The notes under the pieces are model-generated. The model was given only the letters and a program-made list of their open reading frames with translations, had not been told where the DNA came from and did no database searches. The translations under genes and the position numbers were made by a program. Shown here in pieces: positions 9,452-18,744 of a stretch of 64,000 nt of DNA. The stretch's first letter is position 1. Each line of letters opens with the position of its first letter. Location of the stretch: NCBI GenBank assembly GCA_958296045.1, contig CATQHT010000003.1, positions 321,246 to 385,245 of the forward strand, read 5' to 3'. The stretch is from Rhodothermales bacterium (GTDB lineage Bacteria > Bacteroidota > Rhodothermia > Rhodothermales > Bin80).

Positions 9452-10987
9452 CTACTTGTCCCACCAGACACGAGTCGTTAACTCGTCTGGGCCCTGGTTG
9501 GCAATCGCGGCATTGTAGTTCTCTGGGTTGGACACCTGCTCAGCCTCGCGGTAGCGCAGGCGGCGCGGAATCGTGCCACCCGTCACATTTCCTGGATAGT
9601 TAACCGGCGTAAGCATGGGATATCCCGTGCGCCGCCAGTTCGCGTAGGCCTCGTACTCGTTCAGCAATACCGCTGCCCACAGCTGCGTGTTCACCTGCTC
9701 CATGCCCATCGCCGGATCAAATGGATTGGCACTCAGATAGACGTCGATGTCAGCAGACGCAATAGCCGCACCTGGATCGTACATCACCAAATATTCCATA
9801 GCCGCGCGCACACCATTGTTGTAGTGGGTTGCCGCATCGCCGGAATGCCATCCACGAAGAGCCGCCTCTGCCTTTAGCAGCTCCACCTCGGCATACGTCA
9901 TAAAGAACATAGGATCGTCACGACCCTTGATGTAGTCATTCGGCACCATGTATACATCCATGCCGCAAGGCGAAGCTCCAGAGTCGCACGACACCCAGCT
10001 CGGATCGTTCTCAATACCGTGGTTCGCGTCGGAGCCACCGGCAACCTTGCCATTAGGCATACCGATCGGATCCGCGCCCGCGACGGTAGTCTGCCCGTAC
10101 ACATACAGCCTGGGATCCCCGTGGTCGATCATCCAGTCTACGAAGGTCTTGGACAACCGAGGATTGCGATCGACAGCAAACACACTGCCGTTGCCGTTAA
10201 GCCAGCCGGTCGCATCGTTGTGCGGCACATAAGCGATGTCGTCGTTGCTTTCCATCGTGCCGCCGGCGATGGCTTTCTGTACCCAGCTCTGTGCCCCAGC
10301 CTCGTCTGCCTTGACCATTCGCATGCCAAGACGGAGCATCAGCGAGTAGGCCAGCTTACGCCACTTCTCCACATCGCCCTGGTACATCACGTCGCCCGAA
10401 CCCGCCGTCGGTCCTGCGGCGTCAAGACCCGTACCCGCAGCCTCAAGTTTGGCCAGCATGTCAGCATAGATGTCCTGCTGCCGATCATATTTGGGCTGAG
10501 TAATGCCCTCCAGAAAGCCTTTGCCTGCTTCGGAATAGGGTACATCTCCGTACAAGTCCGTCAGGCGATGGTACATAATCACGCGCAACACCTGCGTGAT
10601 GTGGCAGATGTTGGCCATGTCTGGATCCTCCGAGCACTGCACTAACAGATCCTCTATCTGCCTGGAAATGTTCGGATAGTAACGGTCCCACATCGCCGCC
10701 GAATACGAAGCGATATACCCGTACTTATCCCCGGCCCAATATCCTGGAAGCGTAGCAAAATGCTGGATCATCACGGAGCTGTAGATCAGGTTCGTGCGCC
10801 AATTCTCATAGCGCTGCCCCGAGATGTTGACCTGGATGTTCGTGATTTTGAAGTTAGGATCGATCTGTGACGCCTGGGTCGGGTTCACGTTAAGCTCCTC
10901 AAACCCGGCATCGCAGGATGGCAACGCCAACAGGGCCAGCGCCACAGCGGCGTAGCTCAGAGATTTACTCGTCATCGTCATGTGCAT
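9452..10987 (-). CDS. SusD/RagB-family nutrient-binding outer-membrane lipoprotein (SusD_2-like)
   Basis: 511 residues. The signal peptide ends in a lipobox (LLALPSC), so the mature protein is a lipoprotein. FEELNVNPTQ right after the cysteine is typical of SusD-like proteins. The later segments FMTYAEVELLKAEAALRGW and ANWRRTGYPMLTP match the TPR-rich C-terminal half of the SusD_2 group. It is the surface lid that captures a glycan or peptide for the partner TonB-dependent porin. It lies 38 bp downstream of the susC-like gene in the same operon. The substrate is unknown; no glycoside hydrolase or peptidase gene is adjacent. Confidence 0.9.
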   Translation of the reverse strand: MHMTMTSKSLSYAAVALALLALPSCDAGFEELNVNPTQASQIDPNFKITNIQVNISGQRYENWRTNLIYSSVMIQHFATLPGYWAGDKYGYIASYSAAMWDRYYPNISRQIEDLLVQCSEDPDMANICHITQVLRVIMYHRLTDLYGDVPYSEAGKGFLEGITQPKYDRQQDIYADMLAKLEAAGTGLDAAGPTAGSGDVMYQGDVEKWRKLAYSLMLRLGMRMVKADEAGAQSWVQKAIAGGTMESNDDIAYVPHNDATGWLNGNGSVFAVDRNPRLSKTFVDWMIDHGDPRLYVYGQTTVAGADPIGMPNGKVAGGSDANHGIENDPSWVSCDSGASPCGMDVYMVPNDYIKGRDDPMFFMTYAEVELLKAEAALRGWHSGDAATHYNNGVRAAMEYLVMYDPGAAIASADIDVYLSANPFDPAMGMEQVNTQLWAAVLLNEYEAYANWRRTGYPMLTPVNYPGNVTGGTIPRRLRYREAEQVSNPENYNAAIANQGPDELTTRVWWDK

Positions 10988-11025
10988 AGTGTTTTGGGAA
11001 TCAGGTAGTCAAATCGCGCGGCAGC

Positions 11026-14000
11026 CTACAGGCGCACATTCACGTTGACCCCGACGCTACGGACCTGCGGAACACCGGAGTGCTCGAGGCCGATACCACT
11101 CTGCGTGTTGTTGAATATGGACTCGGGATCCAGGTTATCTACGTTGCTGTAGAGCAGCAGCAGGTTTCTGCCTACCAAGGAAATCGTGGCCACCTTGATG
11201 GGTGTCCCGGCCAACGCACTGGGGGGAAGCCGGTAGCTGATCTGCAGTTCACGCAGCTTAACAAAGCTCGCGTCGTAGACAAACTCCTCGGCGATGTACC
11301 CGCCACCGATACGGCCCCAGTAGTCTTGAGGGTCGGCTAGCACCGTATTAGTGTTGCCGTCCTGATCCACGCCGTCACCCACGATATAGCCCGCTTCGCG
11401 TCCCAACAGCGTGTTCTTATGCAGACCATTGTCGTAGGCAGCACTGTTAGTTACCGAAAAGATGTCGCCCCCAAATCGCATATCAAAGAGCATGTTGATG
11501 CTCAAATTGCGATAGCGAAGCGAGTTTCCGATGCCTCCAATAAAGTCTGGCGTACCGTTGCCAACGACGCACAAGTCCGATGTGCGCATCGGCAGCCCAT
11601 CGGCGTCATGCACGATCGGGCCCGTAGCATCACAATCGGAGCCATCAGTAGGCACATTCTGCCGCAGGTACTTGCGTCCCTTGATGGTCCCGTAGGCCTC
11701 GCCTACCTCGGCCGTGACAAAGTTGCCACGATGACGACTCTCCGACAAAGTGAGTGACGTCTGGCCTTCTACCAGTTCCACCACCTCGTTCTGGTTTCGT
11801 GAGATGTTCACGTCAAAGTCCCAGCGCCAGTCGCCTGCCCGATACGGCGTGGTGGAGAACAGCACCTCTACGCCGGAATTCTTGATCTCACCAGCGTTGA
11901 TGGTCTGGCTGCCAAACCCGGACGCACTGGATATCGTCGTGGACAGAATCTGGTTGATGGCGCTCTGGGTGTAGTACGTGAAGTCAATCCCGAAGCGGTT
12001 GTCCATAAAGCGGATGTCAAAGCCGCCCTCTATGCCGATGCTTGCCGACGGCTTCAGGTTGGCCAGTGGAATCCTGCCCTGTGCCACCCCGCCACGGGGC
12101 TGACCCAGATGGCTGCCGTAGAGCGCATACGTCAAAGCCAAACTGTACGGGTTGGTGTCGCCACCCACTTCAGCCCACGATGCACGCAGCTTGCCAAAGC
12201 TTATCCATGACGGCACTTCGAACGCATCCGAAAACACGAAGCTGCCGCTGATCGACGGGTAGAAATACGAGTTGTTATCAATCGGCAGCGTACTGGACCA
12301 GTCATTGCGTGCGGTCAACGTGATGAACAAGTAGTCTGCGTAGGAGAATTCCGCCGACCCGAACAGCGAGTTGATCTGTTTCTCGCTGATGCCATAGCCA
12401 TGCGAGCGCGTATTCTGGTTGGTGACCACCTCAAGGCCAGGCACGTTGTATCCACCGCCACCACTGAGCGACAGCGTCTCGTTTTCGCGGAATAGCATGT
12501 TTCCACCGAAGGTGGCCTGCAGCCCGATGTTCGGTGCGAGCTGGCGATTCACATTGAGCAGGAAGTCCGTATTCACTTCAGTGATCCGGTATTCCGTTTC
12601 CGACTGTCCGCCCAGCAAGCTATACGCCGTCCCCCAAGGCGTGATGTTGGTCCTACGCGTGGTATAGGTGTCACCACCGAGACGCCCCATCAACGATACG
12701 CCTTCTGCGAGTTTGTATGTGAGCGAAGCAAAGCCCATAATTCTGCGGTCTTCGTCCGCGTTCGTGAATTGGTAGGCGGCCCAGTAGGGATTCTGCACGT
12801 AGATGTTGCCAAAAAGGCCGCGATGTAGCTCCCTTCCGTCAATGTCGGTGCCTGGCTCCGAGCAGGATTCATCTTCAGGCGGGCATTTCATCGTCGTAAC
12901 GTCGATGTTAGGCGCCATCTGGTATACGGAGTAGTTCGCATTACCTGGCGAGTCCGACAGGCGCGGCCTGTTGGATACCACTTCACGCACGAAGTTGAGC
13001 TTCGCGTCGGCGCTAAGCCGAGAACCGAAGTCCGAGGTGCCTCGGATTGACAGAGAGGAGCGGACAACCCCGGAGTTGGGACTTATTCCCTGGTTGTCGA
13101 GATGCGAGAACCCCATGCGCAACGATGAAGACTGGGTTGCGGTCGTCAGCGCGAGGCTATTGACCGTAGTGATACCGGTATTGTAGAAGGCCTGAACAGC
13201 ATCGGGTGCCTTGGCATACGGCTGCATCGTGCCGTCCCAGCTTACGACCTGCGAACCGTCCAAAGCAGCGCCCCACGAGAAGTCGGCCGTGTTGAGGGCA
13301 TCCTCAGCAGAAGACGGCTTCTCGCCCCGCGTCCCCTGGCCATAGATCTCCTGCCACTCCGTGGCGACGAGTACTTCTTCAAACGTCGTGTTACTGCTAA
13401 ACTCAACGCCCAAGCCCAGACCGGGGGTGGCCTTCTTGGTTGTGATCAGGACCACGCCGTTCTTCGCTCGCGTCCCATACAGTGCTGCCGCAGAAGGTCC
13501 CTTGAGCACCGAAATGTTCTCAATGTCGTCCGCATTCAGTGATGAGATGCCGTCGCCCCCGTCGGAGCCTCCCCACATTCCGGCTGAACCCAGCGTCGTG
13601 TTGTCGATGGGAATGCCGTCGACGACGTACAGCGGCTGGCTGTCTTCACCCAGCGACGAGACGCCCCTGATGATGACGCGACTTGAGCCAGCAGGTCCGG
13701 TCGCCGGCTTGGTTACCTGCACGCCAGCAATCTTGCCAGCCAGCGAGTTTGCGATATTGATTTCGCGCGACTCACGCAAGTCTTCTCCGCTCACCTCGCT
13801 CACGGAATATCCGAGTGCCCGCTCTTTCCGTTCGATGCCGCCAGCAGTTACCACCACCTCCTCAAGAAGTCGGGTATCCTCCACCAGCGACACACTGAGT
13901 TCCGACTGCGCATTTACCGGAATCTCCTGCGTAACGAACCCCACGAATGAGACCACAAGGGTAGCGTTTGGACTTGATACCACCAGCGTAAAGGTCCCGT

Positions 14001-14205
14001 CAACGTCTGTTGCAGTCCCATTGAGGGTTCCCGCTTCCACCACATTCACACCGACCAGCGGGTCATTGTCTGCCGCGCCCAGGACCGTGCCCGTAACGGT
14101 GTGCACTTGCGCGTGCGCCGCTGTCGTTACGAGCATCAGCACCACGGATAGCAGGCCTGCAAACCAGCCCAAGAAAGGGGACAACCGACTCTTGTTATGT
14201 GACAT
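11026..14205 (-). CDS. SusC/RagA-family TonB-linked outer-membrane protein
   Basis: About 1059 residues from the ATG at 14205. That start is preferred over an upstream in-frame ATG at 14295 because it puts the signal peptide at the N-terminus (cleavage near AAHAQ). A carboxypeptidase-D-like domain follows (VTGTVLGAADNDPLVGVNV). Next is a plug with LYVVDGIPIDN and NISVLKGPSAAALYG, the SusC signature, then a long beta-barrel ending in VGVNVNVRL. It imports the ligand held by the SusD partner using TonB energy. Order and spacing with susD are canonical. Confidence 0.93.
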   Translation of the reverse strand: MSHNKSRLSPFLGWFAGLLSVVLMLVTTAAHAQVHTVTGTVLGAADNDPLVGVNVVEAGTLNGTATDVDGTFTLVVSSPNATLVVSFVGFVTQEIPVNAQSELSVSLVEDTRLLEEVVVTAGGIERKERALGYSVSEVSGEDLRESREINIANSLAGKIAGVQVTKPATGPAGSSRVIIRGVSSLGEDSQPLYVVDGIPIDNTTLGSAGMWGGSDGGDGISSLNADDIENISVLKGPSAAALYGTRAKNGVVLITTKKATPGLGLGVEFSSNTTFEEVLVATEWQEIYGQGTRGEKPSSAEDALNTADFSWGAALDGSQVVSWDGTMQPYAKAPDAVQAFYNTGITTVNSLALTTATQSSSLRMGFSHLDNQGISPNSGVVRSSLSIRGTSDFGSRLSADAKLNFVREVVSNRPRLSDSPGNANYSVYQMAPNIDVTTMKCPPEDESCSEPGTDIDGRELHRGLFGNIYVQNPYWAAYQFTNADEDRRIMGFASLTYKLAEGVSLMGRLGGDTYTTRRTNITPWGTAYSLLGGQSETEYRITEVNTDFLLNVNRQLAPNIGLQATFGGNMLFRENETLSLSGGGGYNVPGLEVVTNQNTRSHGYGISEKQINSLFGSAEFSYADYLFITLTARNDWSSTLPIDNNSYFYPSISGSFVFSDAFEVPSWISFGKLRASWAEVGGDTNPYSLALTYALYGSHLGQPRGGVAQGRIPLANLKPSASIGIEGGFDIRFMDNRFGIDFTYYTQSAINQILSTTISSASGFGSQTINAGEIKNSGVEVLFSTTPYRAGDWRWDFDVNISRNQNEVVELVEGQTSLTLSESRHRGNFVTAEVGEAYGTIKGRKYLRQNVPTDGSDCDATGPIVHDADGLPMRTSDLCVVGNGTPDFIGGIGNSLRYRNLSINMLFDMRFGGDIFSVTNSAAYDNGLHKNTLLGREAGYIVGDGVDQDGNTNTVLADPQDYWGRIGGGYIAEEFVYDASFVKLRELQISYRLPPSALAGTPIKVATISLVGRNLLLLYSNVDNLDPESIFNNTQSGIGLEHSGVPQVRSVGVNVNVRL

Positions 14206-14349
14206 AGAAGCTTGGTTTATACGTGAAGTACCACCGCGCCAGAGACTGACGCGCAAAGCATGGCATGCCGATGGCTGAGGACTCTTGCCCACCAATATTT
14301 AAGCAGACTGTCTGGTGATACAAACGAAGCGGCAAAAAGCCCTAAGTTC

Positions 14350-14999
14350 ATGCGCCAGGCTAACTGGTGCCAGTACAGGGAGTGAAAGTCTCCCGATGTG
14401 AAGGACTAACCATCCATGCATCTCCTCGAGCCGTGCGTTGGTACCCGCGAGGGTGCCAGCGAAGCGTCGGTAGAGGTGCGGGTGGGCAGGGCTAATGAGG
14501 ACCGAAAATGTTATGGTCCGGGATGCCGAAGCTTTCTGCTTGGTCGAAAGGCACCACCTTCTTCGCCGTTAATGGTGAGGCGGAGGAGGGTCCCGCGGTG
14601 TCCAAGAACCCAGGCACGCACGTACGTACTGCATCGGGACCTGGGAGGTCTCTCCATTACCCATCCCTTCGGGGAGGGTCGCCAATGCGTAGGCTAAATG
14701 CTGATCGGAGGACGTACGGTGGGGAGAAGTCAGATGTGACCATAGTAGCTACGAAGCCAGCGAACAACGCGTGGATGACCACGGGGCGGAGCCAGTGGAG
14801 CCAAGGGTCGCAGCCAAGGGGAAAGCGGCAAGCCGGATTCATGCCGGACTCTGGGCCGGATTTCGTGAATCTGTCCAATGGCTGTGGACTCAGAGCTACA
14901 GTCGGGGCACAGGTGTACCGCTTACGGCTGGAGGTGGGTATCCCCACTTCCTAACGTCATGCACGACAGCGCGACCTGCGGGAAGAGCCGTGTGCGTTA
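14350..14999 (+). mobile_element. ORF-less group II intron, 5' part (split copy)
   Basis: This 650-nt stretch starts with the group II intron head (ATGCGCCAGGCTAACTGG, against GTGCGCC in two other copies in the window). It runs through domain I-like sequence and remnants of an intron ORF start (GEKSDVTIVATKPANN), and ends inside domain V at GAGCCGTGTGCGTTA. The missing 56 nt of domains V and VI are at 27647-27702. Together they make 706 nt, exactly the length of the second ORF-less copy after its own insertion is removed. It contains no RT gene, so it would need a maturase acting in trans. It sits 144 bp upstream of the susC start, antisense to it. Confidence 0.85.
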
Positions 15000-15087
15000 T
15001 CGTACGTTGCCGAATGCGAAGCAGCCGGAATCATCGTTAGCCCACGCCAGCGGATCATCCTTACCGAATGCCGGTCGACGACAGGGT

Positions 15088-15369
15088 ATGGCGGATTCTG
15101 GCTCGAATGACTGGGTAGAGGTCACGCATCCTTTCCATCCATGGTGCGGTCGTCGATTTCCGTGCCAATACTGCCTGACAACCGGCAATGTGCGGCTGGT
15201 GCGCTGCATTGTGGATGAAAACACGCTACGGTGTTTGCCCAGGGCGTGGACAGACTGGCGCGTGGTAGACGACTTCGAACGGGATTCAGCGGGCCGTGCA
15301 CTCTTTCGGGCAGACTGTCTTGTGACACTGAGGTCGCTGGTGGACACGCTTTTGGAGGATTACCCTTAA
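15088..15369 (+). CDS. DUF5372-like small protein
   Basis: 93 residues from the ATG at 15088 (MADSGSNDWVEVTHPFHPW). The VTHPFHP...GRRF opening, a central LRCLPRAWTDW and a late SAGRALFRADCLVTL match my memory of the small DUF5372 family. Members of that family usually precede an HTH gene and a serine recombinase in mobile modules, and that is the order here. Function is unknown; a role in regulating or directing the recombinase is possible. An in-frame upstream start at 14878 would add residues read from the intron and is unlikely. Confidence 0.6.
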   Translation: MADSGSNDWVEVTHPFHPWCGRRFPCQYCLTTGNVRLVRCIVDENTLRCLPRAWTDWRVVDDFERDSAGRALFRADCLVTLRSLVDTLLEDYP

Positions 15370-15504
15370 TGCAACGTATAATCGCGTATTGCGCAACTTC
15401 GTGGCCAATGAGCTGTTATTTGGCCGTAGTAGGTCGCTATTGTGTGCCTAGGTTGCATTCCGAAGCGACGTACATATTCCGTGGTGATCATTACTCCTGA
15501 CGGC

Positions 15505-15954
15505 ATGTCCAGTGACAAGAGCGAGCGCCTGCAGAGGTCTAGAACCCTCAACCCGAACCCAGAGGCGGTCTCCGATCCCCTATTTGAGTGCAGCCCCTTC
15601 TTCGATCCGCGAGACCTCCTGCAAGTCCGCTACGAGATGATACGCTCTCATACGAAAGACACGACCCTTGCAGCGGTCGCGGCCCGGTACGGCATGTCCG
15701 TACCTACCTGTGTGCGCATAAAGCGCGCTTTCCGGGCAGGCGGTCTGCAAGCCCTGATTCCAGAGCGGCCCGGGCCCCGGGGACCCCGCAAGATTACGCC
15801 CGAAATGCTGGCTTTTGCCGAGCGTTACTGGGCCATGCCTGACGCCGTCAGCGTCCGTAAACTCGCCGAGATGATACGCGAACGCTTCGATGTAACCATC
15901 CACTACAGCAGCCTTCACCGGGCGCTGTCAAAGAAAAACTCCGAAACGCGCTGA
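15505..15954 (+). CDS. Helix-turn-helix protein of the recombinase module
   Basis: 149 residues from the ATG at 15505. A helix-turn-helix region (about 35-75: LLQVRYEMIRSH, LAAVAARYGMSVPTCVRIKR) is followed by GLQALIPERPGPRGPRKI, the usual basic linker of transposase-like homeodomain HTH proteins. A second winged segment follows (SVRKLAEMIRERFDVTIHYS). It lies between the DUF5372-like gene and the recombinase remnant on the same strand. It is probably a DNA-binding accessory of the element. The reading frame is intact although the recombinase next to it is not. Confidence 0.7.
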   Translation: MSSDKSERLQRSRTLNPNPEAVSDPLFECSPFFDPRDLLQVRYEMIRSHTKDTTLAAVAARYGMSVPTCVRIKRAFRAGGLQALIPERPGPRGPRKITPEMLAFAERYWAMPDAVSVRKLAEMIRERFDVTIHYSSLHRALSKKNSETR

Positions 15955-15961
15955 TGGTACA

Positions 15962-16192
15962 GTGCGCGATATCCAGGACACCCATCGCTATAACCGGTGG
16001 CGCCAGCGGAGGCTCAGTGGCCAGCACAGCCAGGCCGTCTCCATCCTGTGCCACCATGGCTTGGCGCACGCGCTGGTGCTTACGGAACGGATGCCGAGCA
16101 TCCATGCTCCGAGTGTGCCTGCACCCATCGCTCCATCCGCTCCACTGCTTAGGAAGGCCGCGTCCATGAGCTGCCATCTCATCCACTCATAG
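15962..16192 (+). CDS. Possible small ORF between the HTH and recombinase genes
   Basis: 76 codons from a GTG (RDIQDTHRYNRWRQRRLSGQ), rich in Arg, His and Pro, with no domain I recognise. It fills the gap between the HTH stop and the recombinase start. It could be a real accessory peptide of the module or chance open frame; nothing in the sequence decides this. Confidence 0.25.
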   Translation: MRDIQDTHRYNRWRQRRLSGQHSQAVSILCHHGLAHALVLTERMPSIHAPSVPAPIAPSAPLLRKAASMSCHLIHS

Positions 16193-16196
16193 CGTT

Positions 16197-17825
16197 TTGC
16201 CTATGCTCAGACCCTCATCCCATAAAATCACGGCTGACCATCTCAACCGCCGGGCCTGCCTGTACATCCGTCAGTCCTCGCTGCATCAGGTGCAGACCCA
16301 CAAGGAGAGCCAGTACCGTCAGTATGACCTGCCCAGGCATGCCATTGCCTTGGGCTGGCCCGAAGATCGGATTGACGTTATTGACGAGGACCAAGGCTAA
16401 TCTGGTGCCACCAGTCCCCAACGTACGGGATTCCAGGATCTGCGTGCGCGAGTCGGTGCTGGAAAAGTGGGCATGGTACTCAGTCTCGAAGTATCACGCC
16501 TGTGCCGGGACAATGCGGAATGGCATCAATTGCTTCGGATTGCAGCCGTGGCCAAGACCCTCATCCTTGATGAGCATGGCATCTACGACGTAGGCGACGT
16601 AAACGACTGAATGCTACTCGGGCTCAAGGGGCAGCTCTCGGAGTACGAACTGCGCGGCATATGCGCACGCATGATTGGGGGACAGCGCTCGAAAGCGCTG
16701 CGTGGAGAGCTCAAGATCCCCTTGCCCATCGGGCTGGCATACATCGAAGCAGACAGGGTTGTCTTGGATCCAGATCAATCCATCACTGAAGCGATGGCGC
16801 TGGTATTCAAAACCTTCCGGCGATTGGGGTCCGCCGTGCAGACCACGAAGTGGTTCCAGCGACAAGCGATTCGCTTACCTTCGCGGCCCCGCACGGGTAA
16901 CGGTAAAGTGTACTGGGGAGTGCCCAACTACGGCCGGATTCAGCGCATCTTCCGTAATCCCCGCTATGCTGGCTGCTACGCCTACAGCCGTACGCACGCA
17001 CACACGCCCGGATGGGTCCGTGCAGCGTGTCTTCCTGCCCAGCGATCAGTGGCTGGTGTGTATTCGGGATGCCCACAAGGGCTACATTGACTGGGAGGAA
17101 TATTTGCACAACCAGGAGACCATGCGCTCGAACGCGGCGAGCTTCTTTGGTGGGGCCGAGCACAGGCCGTCGCCACGCAAGGGGGCGGCCTTGCTTCAAT
17201 CCCGCATCATCTGCGGCCTGTGTGGTCAGAGGATGCGCGTAAACTACAACTATACTGACCGCAACGAAGTTAAGTGGTACTATCTGTGCCAGGAAAACAT
17301 CGTTCGCCGCGGCACGCGTACATGCCAAAACATGCGTGGAGATGTGCTGGATGCGGCGGTAGGCGGCTTTGTCGTTGCCGCGATCAACCGGGAGAACCTA
17401 GCGCTTTCGCTGATGGTGCGCGAGCAGCTGCGCAGCGACTTTGAGGAGGCAGATCGCCAGAGAATCAACCATATTGAAGGCTTACGGTACCAGGTGGATC
17501 TGGCCCGCTGCAGGTACATGGAAGTGGACCCGTCGAATCGCCTCGTGTCCGCGACGCTGGAGGCCGAATGGGAAGCCCGTTTGAAGGCCCATGGCGAAGC
17601 CGTCAGAGAACGAGAGCGGTACAAAAAAGCCCAGCACAGCTTACCTCATGCCGAGTTGGACCAGCGCATCCTTGCGTTGACCAGCGACTTTGGCACGGTC
17701 TGGGAAGCGGCTCGTACCACCAACGAGGACCGGAAGCGCCTCTTAGGATTGCTCATCGAGGACATCACCCTGACCCGAAGGGGATACCAGGTGAATGTCG
17801 GATTGCGATTGCGTGGCGGACGAAC
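16197..17825 (+). pseudogene. Serine recombinase pseudogene, 5' part
   Basis: The N-terminus holds the resolvase catalytic region (RRACLYIRQSSLHQVQTHKE, with the nucleophile Ser in RQS) and LSLEVSRLCRDNAEWHQLL. A recombinase domain follows, then a zinc ribbon (IICGLCGQRMRVNY...TCQNMRG) and a coiled C-terminal segment. The gene is dead: an in-frame TAA at 16398 and TGA at 16608 (both look like C-to-T changes in CAA and CGA codons), and a frameshift near 16995-17008. At 17825 the gene is broken by an antisense group II intron. Its 3' part resumes in frame at 24256. It was probably the site-specific recombinase of the surrounding element. Confidence 0.85.
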
Positions 17826-18200
17826 ATCGCGGTAGCCCCAGGGTTTCCCCTGGGGCCCCGCACAGATCCGTGCGTGCGCGTTAACGCACACGGCTCTTCC
17901 CGCAGGTCGCGCTCCCGCGCATGACGTTAGGAAGTGGGGAAACCCCACCTCCAGCCGTAAGCGGTACACCTGCGCCCCGACTGTGGCACTGAGTCCACAG
18001 CTCTTGGACAGATTCACGTAATCCGGCCCAGAGTCCGGCATGAATCCAGCTTCCCGCTTTCCCCTTGGGTGCGACCCTTGGCTCCACCGGCTCCGCCCCG
18101 TGGTCATCCACGCGTTGTTCGCTGGCTTCATAGCTACTATGGTCCTCGCGGTAGGGACCCGGGTTTCCCCGGGCCCCCCGCACAGATCCGGACGGGCGCG

Positions 18201-18744
18201 TTAACGCATCCGGCTCCTCCCTTGGGTCGCACCGGCGTGCATGGCGACATATCGTTGATTAGGCCAGGGGTGTTTGATCTTGAGCGCAGGCCAGCACCAT
18301 GTAATCATGGTCTCCAGCTTACTCCATGTCATGCGATCCTTCTGCGAACGTCTGCGGATTATTTTCATCCATTCACGCTTCAGGCGGGTAAAGAACCTTC
18401 GTAGGAACACAAAGCTGGTGGGAACAGCATAGTAGTTCAGCCATCCCCCAAGTACGCGCCCCAGCCACTGGGCTGTAGCGTGTAACGGTGCATGCATCCT
18501 ACGGCGAAGCTCCTGACGCAGGCTTTTCAGCTTTCGTGCCATTCGCTTCCCCACCGGTTTCCGTCCCAATCCGAAACGACCGCGACGGTCCCTTCGGCAA
18601 TAATGCGTAAAACCCAGAAAGTCAAACGTCTCGGGACGATCCTCACCTCGGCTGCGGCGATTCACCGCCGCAAACCGCCCAAATTCCAACAAGCGAGTCT
18701 TCTTCGGATGCAGGGATAAGCCAAATTTGGCCATCCGCTGCCCT
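18201..18744 (-). pseudogene. ltrA: Group II intron reverse transcriptase, C-terminal part
   Basis: Encodes GQRMAKFGLSLHPKKTRLLE, the end of the RT fold, then the maturase (domain X) segment with RVLGGWLNYYAVPTS, ending in SRMR with its TAA inside the domain V loop. Joined to 22543-23507 across the two tandem introns it gives 1,509 nt (503 codons) with no frame change. If the inner introns splice, this would be a complete 502-residue RT/maturase without an obvious endonuclease domain; as DNA it is interrupted. Confidence 0.85.

Noticed and set aside
14205..14295. Longer N-terminus for the SusC-like protein
   Set aside because: The extra 30 residues would sit before the signal peptide; the ATG at 14205 places the signal correctly.
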